A stretch of DNA of 35,636 nucleotides, taken from NCBI RefSeq assembly GCF_020711195.1, contig NZ_JAJFAT010000019.1:1-35636 (forward strand). Reading direction: 5' to 3'. Every line of letters begins with the position of its first letter. Position 1 is the stretch's first letter. A program made the translations under genes and the position numbers. The DNA is from Halanaerobium polyolivorans (lineage in GTDB: Bacteria; Bacillota; Halanaerobiia; Halanaerobiales; Halanaerobiaceae). The notes below the pieces were generated by a model that worked only from the letters and a program-made list of their open reading frames with translations, was not told where the DNA came from and did not search any database. Below are positions 1 to 8,346 of this stretch, piece after piece.

Positions 1-36
1 TCAAAAAAGCAAAAAGGCTTTTCAGCGACATATATT

Positions 37-65
37 ATCTTAACACTTATCCCCTCTTTTGTCAA
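37..65 (-). promoter_or_regulatory. Strong sigma-A promoter firing out of the left edge
   Basis: On the minus strand TTGACA (60-65) and TAAGAT (37-42) are separated by exactly 17 bases. Transcription would start near position 30 and run out of the window. No gene begins before the edge. A near-consensus promoter just downstream of lysS would suit an rRNA or tRNA operon, as in some Firmicutes; that target is inference. Confidence 0.65.
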
Positions 66-86
66 GGGTTTAGAGCAAGAAAAGTA

Positions 87-112
87 ACTGGAAATTATCT
101 ACATTTTCCAGT
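87..112 (-). terminator. Hairpin after yjbQ
   Basis: An 8-bp perfect stem (87-94 with 105-112) has a 10-base loop. On the minus strand it lies about 20 bases after the yjbQ stop and is followed by a T-rich but interrupted stretch. It is probably the yjbQ terminator and separates that gene from the promoter at 37-65. The plus-strand side is also T-rich, so it could act in both directions. Confidence 0.5.
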
Positions 113-129
113 CTTGTTTTCTTTTTCCT

Positions 130-531
130 TTAATTGTTTTTGACAATTGTTACAATTATTTTTCTTCTTCTAGGGCCATCAAATTCACAAAAGTAGATAC
201 CCTGCCATTTCCCGAGTTTTAATTGATGATTATAAATTATTAGATTCTGGTCAACTCCAATAAGACTTGATTTTATATGAGCTGCTGAATTACCTTCAAG
301 GTGATCATAATTATCTTCAAAAGGTACTATTTTGTTAAGCTCCATTTTAATATCGCTTTTCACACTTGGATCAGCATTTTCATTGATAGTTACTGCTGCT
401 GTGGTATGAGGAATATGAATTTGAAGTATTCCCGACTCAACTCCGGAATTTTCTACTATTTTTTTGATCTTATAGCTTATATCAATAAACTCTACTCTTT
501 CCTTAGATTCAATGCTAAGTTCTTTTAACAT
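130..531 (-). CDS. yjbQ: YjbQ/UPF0047 family protein (secondary thiamine-phosphate synthase type)
   Basis: A 133-residue protein of the usual family length. Family marks are PHTTAAV (41-47), NENAD (50-54), HLEGNSAAHIK (77-87), LGKWQGI (106-112) and the C-terminal EFDGPRRR block (near 116-123). The conserved histidines form a metal-site-like cleft in known structures. The E. coli member shows weak thiamine-phosphate synthase activity, but the physiological role is unsettled. The ATG start has an excellent GGAGGTGG ribosome binding site. It follows lysS after a terminator, so it probably has its own promoter, although I could not pick one out. Family assignment is firm; function is uncertain. 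Confidence 0.9.
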   Translation of the reverse strand: MLKELSIESKERVEFIDISYKIKKIVENSGVESGILQIHIPHTTAAVTINENADPSVKSDIKMELNKIVPFEDNYDHLEGNSAAHIKSSLIGVDQNLIIYNHQLKLGKWQGIYFCEFDGPRRRKIIVTIVKNN

Positions 532-591
532 TTTGCTTCCACCTCCATTATTGTAGAAAACAGAAAATTTAGAATAATCTTAAGCTAAAAA

Positions 592-612
592 ATACCGGGT
601 TAATCCCGGTAT
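592..612 (-). terminator. lysS terminator
   Basis: A GC-rich stem (593-599 with 605-611, extended by 592/612) has a 5-base loop. On the minus strand it is followed by six T residues. It sits 7 bases past the lysS stop. This is a classic intrinsic terminator closing the greA-lysS unit. Confidence 0.85.
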
Positions 613-618
613 AATTTT

Positions 619-2118
<1,500 letters not shown>

Positions 2119-2174
2119 TTATTTAATTATAATAGAAATCTTTGATTTCTTTCTGGAGGCAGTTTCAACTAAAA

Positions 2175-2190
2175 TAAGTAAGCTTACTTA
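2175..2190 (-). terminator. Palindrome after greA, possible weak terminator
   Basis: A perfect 16-base palindrome (self-complementary arms around AGCT) lies 5 bases past the greA stop and is followed on the minus strand by TTTT. It has no loop in duplex form and would fold with a strained tip. It may be a weak or leaky greA terminator, or a processing hairpin before lysS. Confidence 0.35.
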
Positions 2191-2194
2191 AATC

Positions 2195-2677
2195 TTAATG
2201 CTTTGATTTCTTAATTGAAAGTATTTCATAATGTGCCTCACCAGACGGTGTCTCTACAGTTACTTGATCTCCAATAACATGACCTAAAATAGCCTTTCCG
2301 ATCGGTGACTCATTGGATATCTTATGATTTAATGGATCTGCCTCAGCAGAACCAACAAGTGTATAACTTACCTTTGTATCATTATCAAGATTATGCAGCA
2401 GCACAGTAGTACCCAGATTAACTTTAGCATCTGTCACATCTTCATCTTTAACTACATGAGCATTATTGAGCATATTTTTTATCTCTTTTATTCTACCTTC
2501 AACAAAGGCCTGCTCATTTTTAGCATCATCATATTCAGAGTTCTCACTTATATCTCCAAACTCTCTTGCAACTTTAATTCTTTTAGCAACTTCTCTTCGT
2601 TTTTCATTTTCCAAATAATCTAATTCATTCTCTAACTTGTCAAAACCTTCTTCTGTCAGCATTAATTGTTCTGCCAT
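2195..2677 (-). CDS. greA: Transcription elongation factor GreA
   Basis: Rescues backtracked RNA polymerase by stimulating cleavage of the 3' end of the transcript through the secondary channel. At 160 residues it has the usual two parts: an N-terminal coiled-coil hairpin (about 8-75) and a C-terminal FKBP-like domain (about 80-160). The catalytic acidic tip is visible as GDISENSEY, with D42 and E45 equivalent to the E. coli D41/E44 pair. The ATG follows GAGGTAG with normal spacing. It is driven by the consensus promoter at 2800-2828, with a leader of roughly 115 bases, and precedes lysS, a common Firmicute pairing. Confidence 0.97.
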   Translation of the reverse strand: MAEQLMLTEEGFDKLENELDYLENEKRREVAKRIKVAREFGDISENSEYDDAKNEQAFVEGRIKEIKNMLNNAHVVKDEDVTDAKVNLGTTVLLHNLDNDTKVSYTLVGSAEADPLNHKISNESPIGKAILGHVIGDQVTVETPSGEAHYEILSIKKSKH

Positions 2678-2764
2678 AAATATCTACCTCTTCTTTCTTT
2701 GTTGTACTAACTTTTTATATAATTCTCTAATATCAAAATAAGTTGTCTTTAAATTCAAATAAAC

Positions 2765-2789
2765 TGTGCTATAAAACTAGCAAAGCACA
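2765..2789 (-). other. Hairpin in the greA leader
   Basis: TGTGCT (2765-2770) and AGCACA (2784-2789) form a 6-bp stem with a 13-base loop. It lies just downstream of the greA promoter, inside the expected 5' untranslated RNA and past the dusB stop. No clean T-run follows, so it is a weak terminator candidate for dusB and equally could be a leader stem. Confidence 0.35.
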
Positions 2790-2799
2790 ATTATTAATA

Positions 2800-2828
2800 A
2801 TTATAGATAAATTTGCTTTTTTTGTCAA
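2800..2828 (-). promoter_or_regulatory. Perfect-consensus promoter for greA-lysS
   Basis: Minus-strand TTGACA (2823-2828) and TATAAT (2800-2805) are exactly 17 bases apart, matching sigma-A consensus at all 12 positions. The -35 box overlaps the dusB stop codon (2825-2827). Transcription should start near 2793, about 115 bases before the greA ATG. Confidence 0.85.
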
Positions 2829-3811
2829 GAAGATTCAAGCTGCTTTTTATAATCTGCAAGTAAAGTAATCACTTTTTCTTTCTCGAAAGTATTATTTACC
2901 TTGTTTTTAATTTTAGATGCATATGGCATCCCTTTTAAATACCAGGCAATATGTTTTCTCATTAAAGGTACTGCTTGTTTTTCCCCATAAAAATCTACAG
3001 CCAAATTTAGGTGTTTAACTGCCATATCTAATTTTTCTTGATTTGAAGCGGCTTCTATTTTACGACCTGTTTTTAAATACTCAATAATCTCTTTAAAAAT
3101 CCAGGGATTACCTTGAGCGGCTCTGCCGATCATTATGCCATCACAATTGATAAATTCAAAAGCTTCTGCTGCATCTTCTGGACTAAATATATCTCCATTT
3201 GCAATAACAGGAATCTCTACAGCATCAACAACATCTTTAATAATCTTCCAGTCAGCTTCTCCTTTGTAAAATTGCTTTCTGCTTCTCCCATGAACAGCAA
3301 GTGCGGCAGCTCCATTTTTTTCAGCAATTTTTGCAAGTTCTACAGCAGTAATATTTTCATTATCCCAGCCAGTTCTCATTTTAACAGTAACTGGTATTGG
3401 AGATGCTGCTACTACTTGGGCAATAATATTTTCTGCTAATTCAAGGTTTTTCATCAAAGCAGAGCCAGCTCCATTACTAACAATTTTTCTAGCTGGACAG
3501 CCCATGTTTATATCAATTATATCAATATCATAATCTTTTGCAATGTTTTCAGCAGCTGCAGCCATAAAATCGGGTTCTTCTCCAAATATTTGTCCAGCTA
3601 TTTTCCCCTTATTATTTTTTTTATCAAATTCCAATAGTTCCTTTGTTCTATTGTTTCCATACTCATAGCCTTTAGCACTAACCATCTCTGTATATAATAA
3701 ATTAACACCCATCTCTCTGACAATCTGACGATATGGATAATCACTTACACCTGCCATAGGAGCAAGAAAGACAGCTGGCTCAATTTCTATATCAGAAATT
3801 TTCATTTTCAT
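2825..3811 (-). CDS. dusB: tRNA-dihydrouridine synthase (DusB-like)
   Basis: An FMN-dependent enzyme that reduces uridines in tRNA D-loops. From the chosen start it is 328 residues: a TIM barrel (about 1-245) and a C-terminal helical domain. Marks include APMAGVSDYPYR (17-28), the catalytic cysteine C105 in NMGCPA, a GRSRKQFYKG segment and a NGDI phosphate-binding segment. An in-frame start ten codons upstream (3841) would overlap coaX by 29 bases. I prefer the ATG at 3811, one base after the coaX stop, where GGGATGGGATC in the end of coaX can serve as the ribosome site. Two codons further (3805) is another ATG. It is translationally coupled to coaX. Confidence 0.93.
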   Translation of the reverse strand: MKMKISDIEIEPAVFLAPMAGVSDYPYRQIVREMGVNLLYTEMVSAKGYEYGNNRTKELLEFDKKNNKGKIAGQIFGEEPDFMAAAAENIAKDYDIDIIDINMGCPARKIVSNGAGSALMKNLELAENIIAQVVAASPIPVTVKMRTGWDNENITAVELAKIAEKNGAAALAVHGRSRKQFYKGEADWKIIKDVVDAVEIPVIANGDIFSPEDAAEAFEFINCDGIMIGRAAQGNPWIFKEIIEYLKTGRKIEAASNQEKLDMAVKHLNLAVDFYGEKQAVPLMRKHIAWYLKGMPYASKIKNKVNNTFEKEKVITLLADYKKQLESS

Positions 3812-3812
3812 T

Positions 3813-4586
3813 TTATGATCCCATCCCATTAATATCTGCAATATACTTTAAACCTTCTAAAGTTAAAAAAGGCTCTACATAATCTATTTTATCAGTTTCA
3901 GCAGAAATTAAAGTTACTAAACCACCGGTAGCTATAACCACTGCCTTTTCTGAAAGCTCTGCTTTAAACTTATCAACCAAATATTCAACCTGCCCGACAA
4001 AACCGTATACAATCCCAGATTTCATACCATCTACAGTATTTTTAGCTATTGCATTACCAGGTTCAATTAGTTCAATCCTCGGTAATTTAGCTGATTGATT
4101 AAAAAGAGCCTCTGTTGAAATGCCAATTCCAGGTGCTATCGCACCACCAAGATATTCTCCTTTTGCTGAAACTGCACAAAAAGTAGTTGCTGTGCCAAAA
4201 TCAACAATAATTAAAGGTCCTGAATATAATTGGCTGGCAGCAACTGCATTAACTATTCTATCAGCACCAACCTCTTTTGGATTATCGGTTTTAATATTCA
4301 TACCTGTTTTAACTCCTGGTCCGATGACCAGAGGATTAAGACCAAAATATCTATAAGAAGTTTTCTTTAAAATTCTTAAGATCGGAGGGACAACACTTGA
4401 AATAATTATTGAATTAACTGAATCACTTTTTATATTCTCCGACTCAAACAAATTTCTAAAAAGTATTCCATATTCATCAGGGGTTTTAGATCTATTGGTA
4501 GAAATTCTCCAGTGAGTTGTCAGTTCATCTCCCTCATATAAACCTAGAACCGTATTAGTATTACCAATATCCATTGTTAATATCAT
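3813..4586 (-). CDS. coaX: Type III pantothenate kinase
   Basis: Catalyses the first step of coenzyme A synthesis, phosphorylating pantothenate with ATP. At 257 residues it has the normal CoaX length. ASKHA-fold marks are DIGNTN at 6-11, GADR at 107-110 and DFGTATT at 129-135. The ATG is preceded by GGGGTG. It starts 13 bases after the flavoprotein gene stop and ends one base before dusB, so these three genes form one transcript. The coaX-dusB-greA-lysS order is common in Firmicutes. Confidence 0.96.
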   Translation of the reverse strand: MILTMDIGNTNTVLGLYEGDELTTHWRISTNRSKTPDEYGILFRNLFESENIKSDSVNSIIISSVVPPILRILKKTSYRYFGLNPLVIGPGVKTGMNIKTDNPKEVGADRIVNAVAASQLYSGPLIIVDFGTATTFCAVSAKGEYLGGAIAPGIGISTEALFNQSAKLPRIELIEPGNAIAKNTVDGMKSGIVYGFVGQVEYLVDKFKAELSEKAVVIATGGLVTLISAETDKIDYVEPFLTLEGLKYIADINGMGS

Positions 4587-4599
4587 TTTTTACACCCCA

Positions 4600-5541
4600 T
4601 TAAATATCAAAATGTTCCTTTATTTGCTGAAAAATTTCTTTTGTTGAAAGAATTTCATCGATTCTTCCTATTCCTTCTCCAGTGAAAAAGACCCCATTTT
4701 TCATATCTCCAGCTTTAGCAGCAACCAAAGCATCTCTAATACAGAAATTCTTTTTGCAGTGTTTTAAACAATCTGTACAATTCGCTGGTGGTGGTGCTTT
4801 ATCTTCTTTAATTAAATTAGCGAACTCTGTTTTAATAGCATTAGCTTTTAAACCAACAGAACTCATGATCTTTATTACATCACTTGAAGAGGCTTTAACA
4901 CAAAGTTCTTTGAATTTTTCTGAAATGGCAGCCTCTTTGCTGGCCAAAAATCTTGTTCCCATTTGAATACCATCAACACCTAAATTAAACATCTTTTCCA
5001 TATCAGATGGTGTAACAGCATCTCCTGCACCAATCACAGGAATATTCACCTTATTAACAATCCTTTTTATGAGCTCAAAGCTGTGTTCATCTGTACCAAG
5101 ATGACCTCCTGCATTACCACCTTCTACTACTATTGCTGCAGCACCTAGTTTTTCTGATATTCTGGCCAGTTTTAATGAAGATACTATTGGCACAACAGGA
5201 GTATTGCTTTCTTTACCAACTCCAAACATATCACGGGAAAAACCTGCTCCAGAAATAATTACATCAACACCTGCTTCTACAGATGCATGAAGTAAATTTT
5301 TGAAGTTTTTAGCTGCAAACATTATATTAACACCTATTATTCCACTTGTCTTTTCTTTAGCCTTTTTAATTTCATTTTTTAATTCCTGCACACCTAAAAC
5401 AGTCCCGGCAATAACTCCAATCCCACCTTCATCAGCAACAGCTGCTGCCAATTCTGCCATAGATATACGAATTGCCATACCTCCCTGTATTATAGGAAGT
5501 TCTGGCCTTAATTTCCCAATTTTAAGTTCTGGTAATTTCAA
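4600..5541 (-). CDS. Nitronate monooxygenase / FabK-like flavoprotein with C-terminal Cys cluster
   Basis: An FMN TIM-barrel protein of the 2-nitropropane dioxygenase family, which includes nitronate monooxygenases and enoyl-ACP reductase II (FabK). From a TTG start it is 313 residues. Visible marks are IIQGGMA (17-23), GVNIMFAA (70-77), GGNAGGHLG (141-149, with the usual active-site His147) and GAGD (171-174). Near the C terminus four cysteines (255, 258, 262, 267) follow a C-x2-C-x3-C-x4-C pattern, suggesting a metal or Fe-S site. An upstream ATG at 5556 has no ribosome site, whereas the TTG at 5541 has GAGGAG seven bases before it. First gene of the unit with coaX and dusB. Substrate unknown; no fatty-acid genes are adjacent. 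Confidence 0.85.
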   Translation of the reverse strand: MKLPELKIGKLRPELPIIQGGMAIRISMAELAAAVADEGGIGVIAGTVLGVQELKNEIKKAKEKTSGIIGVNIMFAAKNFKNLLHASVEAGVDVIISGAGFSRDMFGVGKESNTPVVPIVSSLKLARISEKLGAAAIVVEGGNAGGHLGTDEHSFELIKRIVNKVNIPVIGAGDAVTPSDMEKMFNLGVDGIQMGTRFLASKEAAISEKFKELCVKASSSDVIKIMSSVGLKANAIKTEFANLIKEDKAPPPANCTDCLKHCKKNFCIRDALVAAKAGDMKNGVFFTGEGIGRIDEILSTKEIFQQIKEHFDI

Positions 5542-5682
5542 TGTACCACTCCTCATATATTAAACTTTAGTAATTAACTATCTTTTATCTTATCATAGAA
5601 TGCTTTAGATTTAAATATTAATTTGACTATAAGTCAGCCGGAAGTATTATTCTCCCTAATTATGTCCTGTGATTAACAGTTC

Positions 5683-6636
5683 TTAAGGAATTTCTACTGC
5701 ACCATTTATAAGCTTATTTTTATATAGTTCTACTTTGTCAAGTATTGATTCAGCAAGCATCTTATCGGCAGTATCTTGATCAATCATCAGCCCTGAATTG
5801 GCCAAATCATAAGTTTTAAATCCACTTTGATGATTATTATTAGCAAAGTTATTGCTTTCTTTTTCTAAAAGATAAGGTATGTTTTTGATAATATTTGTTA
5901 AAAGCTTATCAGAAACAGGTTCAGCTAATTTATTTTGAACCCCAATCAAATAAAAATCATTTTCCTCAGCAGAAGCAACAATAGCCTCTGAAGCAGAACC
6001 ACTATAATAGAAAATCACATCTGCCCCAGCATAATAAAGCTGATCTGTTCTTTCTCTAGCAGTATTATTCTGCTTAGATCTACTAAGATATTCGCTCAGC
6101 AATTTTATCTCCGGCTTAAGTTCCTTTGCACCTGCCGCAAAACCAGCTTCAAATTTCTTGCTTCTATTATTTTCCCGCTCACCTATAAAGGCTATAACAT
6201 CACTTTCACTTTTTAGAGCTGCAATAACTCCAGCTAAAAAAGCTCCTTCTTCTACTGCAAAATCGATTGATAATACATTATCAAGTTCAACTCTACCATC
6301 AATTATTAAAAAATCTTTTTCACTATAAAGCTGAGCTGTTTCTTTAACAGACTGCTGCATTGAAGGCCCAATTGCTACAATTAAATCAGCTTGATCTGCA
6401 GCTAAATAGCTCAATTTTGGTAGATAATCAGTCAAAAGCTCTGTTTTGAGAAAATTAGAATTAAAATTCCCCCCACTTTCTAATGCTTTCAAAACACTTT
6501 CAACTGCTTTATTATAAGAGGGGACAGCCGGATTTTCAACTTCAGTAATCAAGCCAATATTTGTACTTTGGGCTGCAATAGTTAAAGTGATGCTCAAGAT
6601 TAAAAAGATAAATAATAAGCTTATTAGTTTTTTCAA
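5683..6636 (-). CDS. BMP/PnrA-family substrate-binding protein (orphan)
   Basis: A 317-residue exported protein of the BMP (Bmp/Med/PnrA) family, whose characterised members bind nucleosides for ABC import. Residues 1-22 form a signal peptide with a hydrophobic core and a likely cut after an Ala near 21-22. The mature part has the two-lobed periplasmic-binding fold marks: a first-strand NIGLITEV, DLIVAIGPSMQ, FAVEEGAFLAG (a BMP hallmark region) and GADVIFYYSGSA. No lipobox cysteine is present, which is unusual for a Gram-positive binding protein. The start is a TTG behind GAGGTGA. It follows birA by 29 bases. No permease or ATPase partner is nearby, so ligand and role are unknown. Confidence 0.8.
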   Translation of the reverse strand: MKKLISLLFIFLILSITLTIAAQSTNIGLITEVENPAVPSYNKAVESVLKALESGGNFNSNFLKTELLTDYLPKLSYLAADQADLIVAIGPSMQQSVKETAQLYSEKDFLIIDGRVELDNVLSIDFAVEEGAFLAGVIAALKSESDVIAFIGERENNRSKKFEAGFAAGAKELKPEIKLLSEYLSRSKQNNTARERTDQLYYAGADVIFYYSGSASEAIVASAEENDFYLIGVQNKLAEPVSDKLLTNIIKNIPYLLEKESNNFANNNHQSGFKTYDLANSGLMIDQDTADKMLAESILDKVELYKNKLINGAVEIP

Positions 6637-6665
6637 AAAATCACCTCAAAATAAGTCTAACTTCT

Positions 6666-7517
6666 TTAATTGCTGTATTTAAAACTTGTATTAAAAGATT
6701 GAAATTTCTTCTGGCTCCCGTCTTCTAATTCGGCCAGAATTTCTCCACTATCCAGTATATCCTTAATTATTACATTGTATATAGTATTGTTTTGACTAAG
6801 TTTTACTCTTTTCCCAATTATATTTAAAGCTTTTTTCCATTTTGAAATGACTTCTTTTCTCCTGCCAGAAAAATATTTATTTATATAACTTTCAATTTCA
6901 AAAATTAAATTACTTAAAAAAACATTTTTGTTTATTTTTTGAGATTTTTCTATATAATATGAAGTAGCCAGGTCTTTGATTTCTTCATTAAATGAGCTGT
7001 TATTTAAGTTTATACCACAGCCAATTATTACAAAAGCACTCTTGTTTTGAGTAAAAAAAAGTTCAGAAAGTATCCCACAAATTTTCTTCTCATTAACTAA
7101 AATATCATTGGGCCATTTAATATCTGTTTTTAAAGAAAAATTCTTAAAGCTTTCTTTTACAGCTAAGGCTGCTGCTGCAGTGACCTGGGGTATTTCGGGA
7201 GAATTATCCGGTAGTTTAAACAAAAAAGAAACTGAAAGACTTTCCCCAGTATTTGAAAACCAGCTTTTACCTCTTCTACCCTTAGCTTTTAACTGCTTAT
7301 CAGCAGCAAAAACAAATAATTGTTCTGCAGATAATTTATTTATTGAAGCAGTATTTAATTTTTCAGCAAATCTTTTTGCTTTCTCATTAGTTGAATCAAT
7401 TTTTTTATCTATAGCCAAATCTATTTTAGAAATCAGTTCATTTTTGCCTTTAATTTCTTTTAATTTAGCATAGATTAGTTTTTTATCTAGAATGTTCAAA
7501 ATTTCTTCTCTAACCAT
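6666..7517 (-). CDS. birA: Biotin--[acetyl-CoA-carboxylase] ligase
   Basis: Attaches biotin to carboxyl carrier proteins through biotinyl-AMP. The 283 residues contain the catalytic core marks DSTNEKAK (41-48), KGRRGKSW (79-86, the adenylate loop), KWPNDI (134-139), CGIL (147-150) and GCGIN (166-170), then a small C-terminal SH3-like domain (about 235-283). Only about 38 residues precede the core, with no full winged helix, so it is probably a ligase without the repressor function of E. coli BirA. ATG after TAGGTGA. It begins 24 bases after a strong hairpin, leaving no space for its own promoter there. Confidence 0.94.
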   Translation of the reverse strand: MVREEILNILDKKLIYAKLKEIKGKNELISKIDLAIDKKIDSTNEKAKRFAEKLNTASINKLSAEQLFVFAADKQLKAKGRRGKSWFSNTGESLSVSFLFKLPDNSPEIPQVTAAAALAVKESFKNFSLKTDIKWPNDILVNEKKICGILSELFFTQNKSAFVIIGCGINLNNSSFNEEIKDLATSYYIEKSQKINKNVFLSNLIFEIESYINKYFSGRRKEVISKWKKALNIIGKRVKLSQNNTIYNVIIKDILDSGEILAELEDGSQKKFQSFNTSFKYSN

Positions 7518-7541
7518 AAATTCACCTAATTCCTCAGAAAA

Positions 7542-7559
7542 GGCCCTCTTATGAGGGCC
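7542..7559 (-). terminator. Hairpin between folT and birA
   Basis: A perfect 7-bp GC-rich stem (7542-7548 with 7553-7559) with a TTAT loop. On the minus strand it is followed by TTTTCT; on the plus strand by a longer T-run. It lies 30 bases past the folT stop and 24 before the birA ATG. It is probably an intrinsic terminator of folT that is leaky, since birA has no evident promoter of its own. Confidence 0.7.
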
Positions 7560-7588
7560 AATTTTTTAATGACACTATTAATTTTTAA

Positions 7589-8131
7589 TTAACAGCTAGT
7601 ACCTGCCCTTATTTCTCTTATATTAACTGTATCATGATTAAGTACTACCTTAATAAAATAAGCGTAAAGCGGAATATTTATCAGCTGGCTTATTAATCTA
7701 GGCGGCATTATTACAGCAAATGGAACTCCAAACAAAATATTTATAAAATAAGGTACTAAGATTATTGAAGTTATTAATTGTCCTAGAGAAATAGCAATAA
7801 AAATCACGGGCAGAGTCCTACATCTTTTCAGAACATAAAATACAATTAAACCTGGAATAAAACCAGTTAAAAAAGAAGTCAAGGTAAAATGAGGCATATA
7901 TGCACCAAGAGGATTAATAAAATATCCTAAAAGATCACCTAATGCACCAACTATACCTCCAGCAAGGGGGCCAAAAGCTACTCCAGCAAAAATAATTGGT
8001 AGTGCTCCAAAACCTATTCTTACTCCTTCTACACCTGCCACGGGAATTCTGATACTAAAAACTCTAGTAAAAAGAATCGTTAAAGCTACTAAAAAAGACA
8101 ATTGTGTTATTCTTTTTGTACTAAAATTCAA
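7589..8131 (-). CDS. folT: Folate ECF transporter S component (FolT)
   Basis: A small integral membrane protein of 180 residues with about six hydrophobic segments, the substrate-binding subunit of an energy-coupling-factor vitamin importer. Recognisable parts are LVALTILFTRVFSIRIP near the N terminus and GFGALPIIFAGVAFGPLAGG followed by GALGDLLGYFINPLGAYMPHF in the middle, typical of FolT/HmpT-like S components. Folate specificity is inferred from the THF riboswitch in its leader. The reading frame stays open back to 8260, but that part encodes the riboswitch. The true start is TTG at 8131, six bases after GGGAGGTG. The shared EcfA/EcfT module is not in the window. Confidence 0.9.
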   Translation of the reverse strand: MNFSTKRITQLSFLVALTILFTRVFSIRIPVAGVEGVRIGFGALPIIFAGVAFGPLAGGIVGALGDLLGYFINPLGAYMPHFTLTSFLTGFIPGLIVFYVLKRCRTLPVIFIAISLGQLITSIILVPYFINILFGVPFAVIMPPRLISQLINIPLYAYFIKVVLNHDTVNIREIRAGTSC

Positions 8132-8137
8132 AATTCG

Positions 8138-8200
8138 CACCTCCCTCCCTCTTCGGTTAGAATGATAGTTTTCTGCACCAAAGAAAGAGGAAACTTTGGA
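8138..8200 (-). promoter_or_regulatory. Expression platform of the THF riboswitch
   Basis: Between the aptamer and folT, a hairpin CCAAAG/CTTTGG (8194-8199 with 8178-8183) carries CCTCTTT in its loop (8184-8190), which can pair with AAGAGG (8148-8153) next to the GGGAGGTG ribosome site (8138-8145). A CTATCA segment (8163-8168) perfectly complements TGATAG at the start of the aptamer (8290-8295). No T-run follows, so control of translation is more likely than termination. Confidence 0.55.
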
Positions 8201-8294
8201 GACAGCGGACGCGACATTGAGACCGCAGCTAAATGCTTTCGTTTCAGAGCAACGTCCCATCTCTGAACACTCTACGCCTCATGCCTACTCTATC
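8201..8294 (-). promoter_or_regulatory. Tetrahydrofolate (THF-I) riboswitch aptamer
   Basis: The minus-strand RNA carries the conserved THF-I blocks in order: AGAGTAG near 8291, TAGAGTG, GATGGGACGTTG, CGAAAGC, GCTGCGG and GCGTCCGCT. P1 pairs GATAG (8290-8294) with CTGTC (8201-8205) through one G-U. The second stem pairs CATGAG with CTCAATG with one bulged base. It sits between a promoter and a vitamin ECF S component, the typical place for this class. It senses reduced folates and represses folT when they are plentiful. Confidence 0.88.
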
Positions 8295-8311
8295 ACACAA
8301 TATTTGTCTAT

Positions 8312-8340
8312 ATTATAACCCATCTTGATTATAATTTAAA
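8312..8340 (-). promoter_or_regulatory. Promoter for riboswitch-folT transcript
   Basis: Minus-strand TATAAT (8312-8317) has TTTAAA (8335-8340) 17 bases upstream, a perfect -10 with a 4-of-6 -35. Transcription would start near 8305, about ten bases before the aptamer. The element lies between the fhs stop and the riboswitch. Confidence 0.6.
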
Positions 8341-8346
8341 GTAAAA

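Noticed and set aside
8132-8260. N-terminal extension of FolT
   Set aside because: The codons are riboswitch and platform sequence, and the ribosome site GGGAGGTG lies just before the TTG at 8131.
8163-8295. Lysine (L-box) riboswitch suggested by the TGATAG/CTATCA outer pair
   Set aside because: The internal conserved blocks match THF-I, not the lysine class, and the element is too short. The outer pair is better explained as part of the expression platform.
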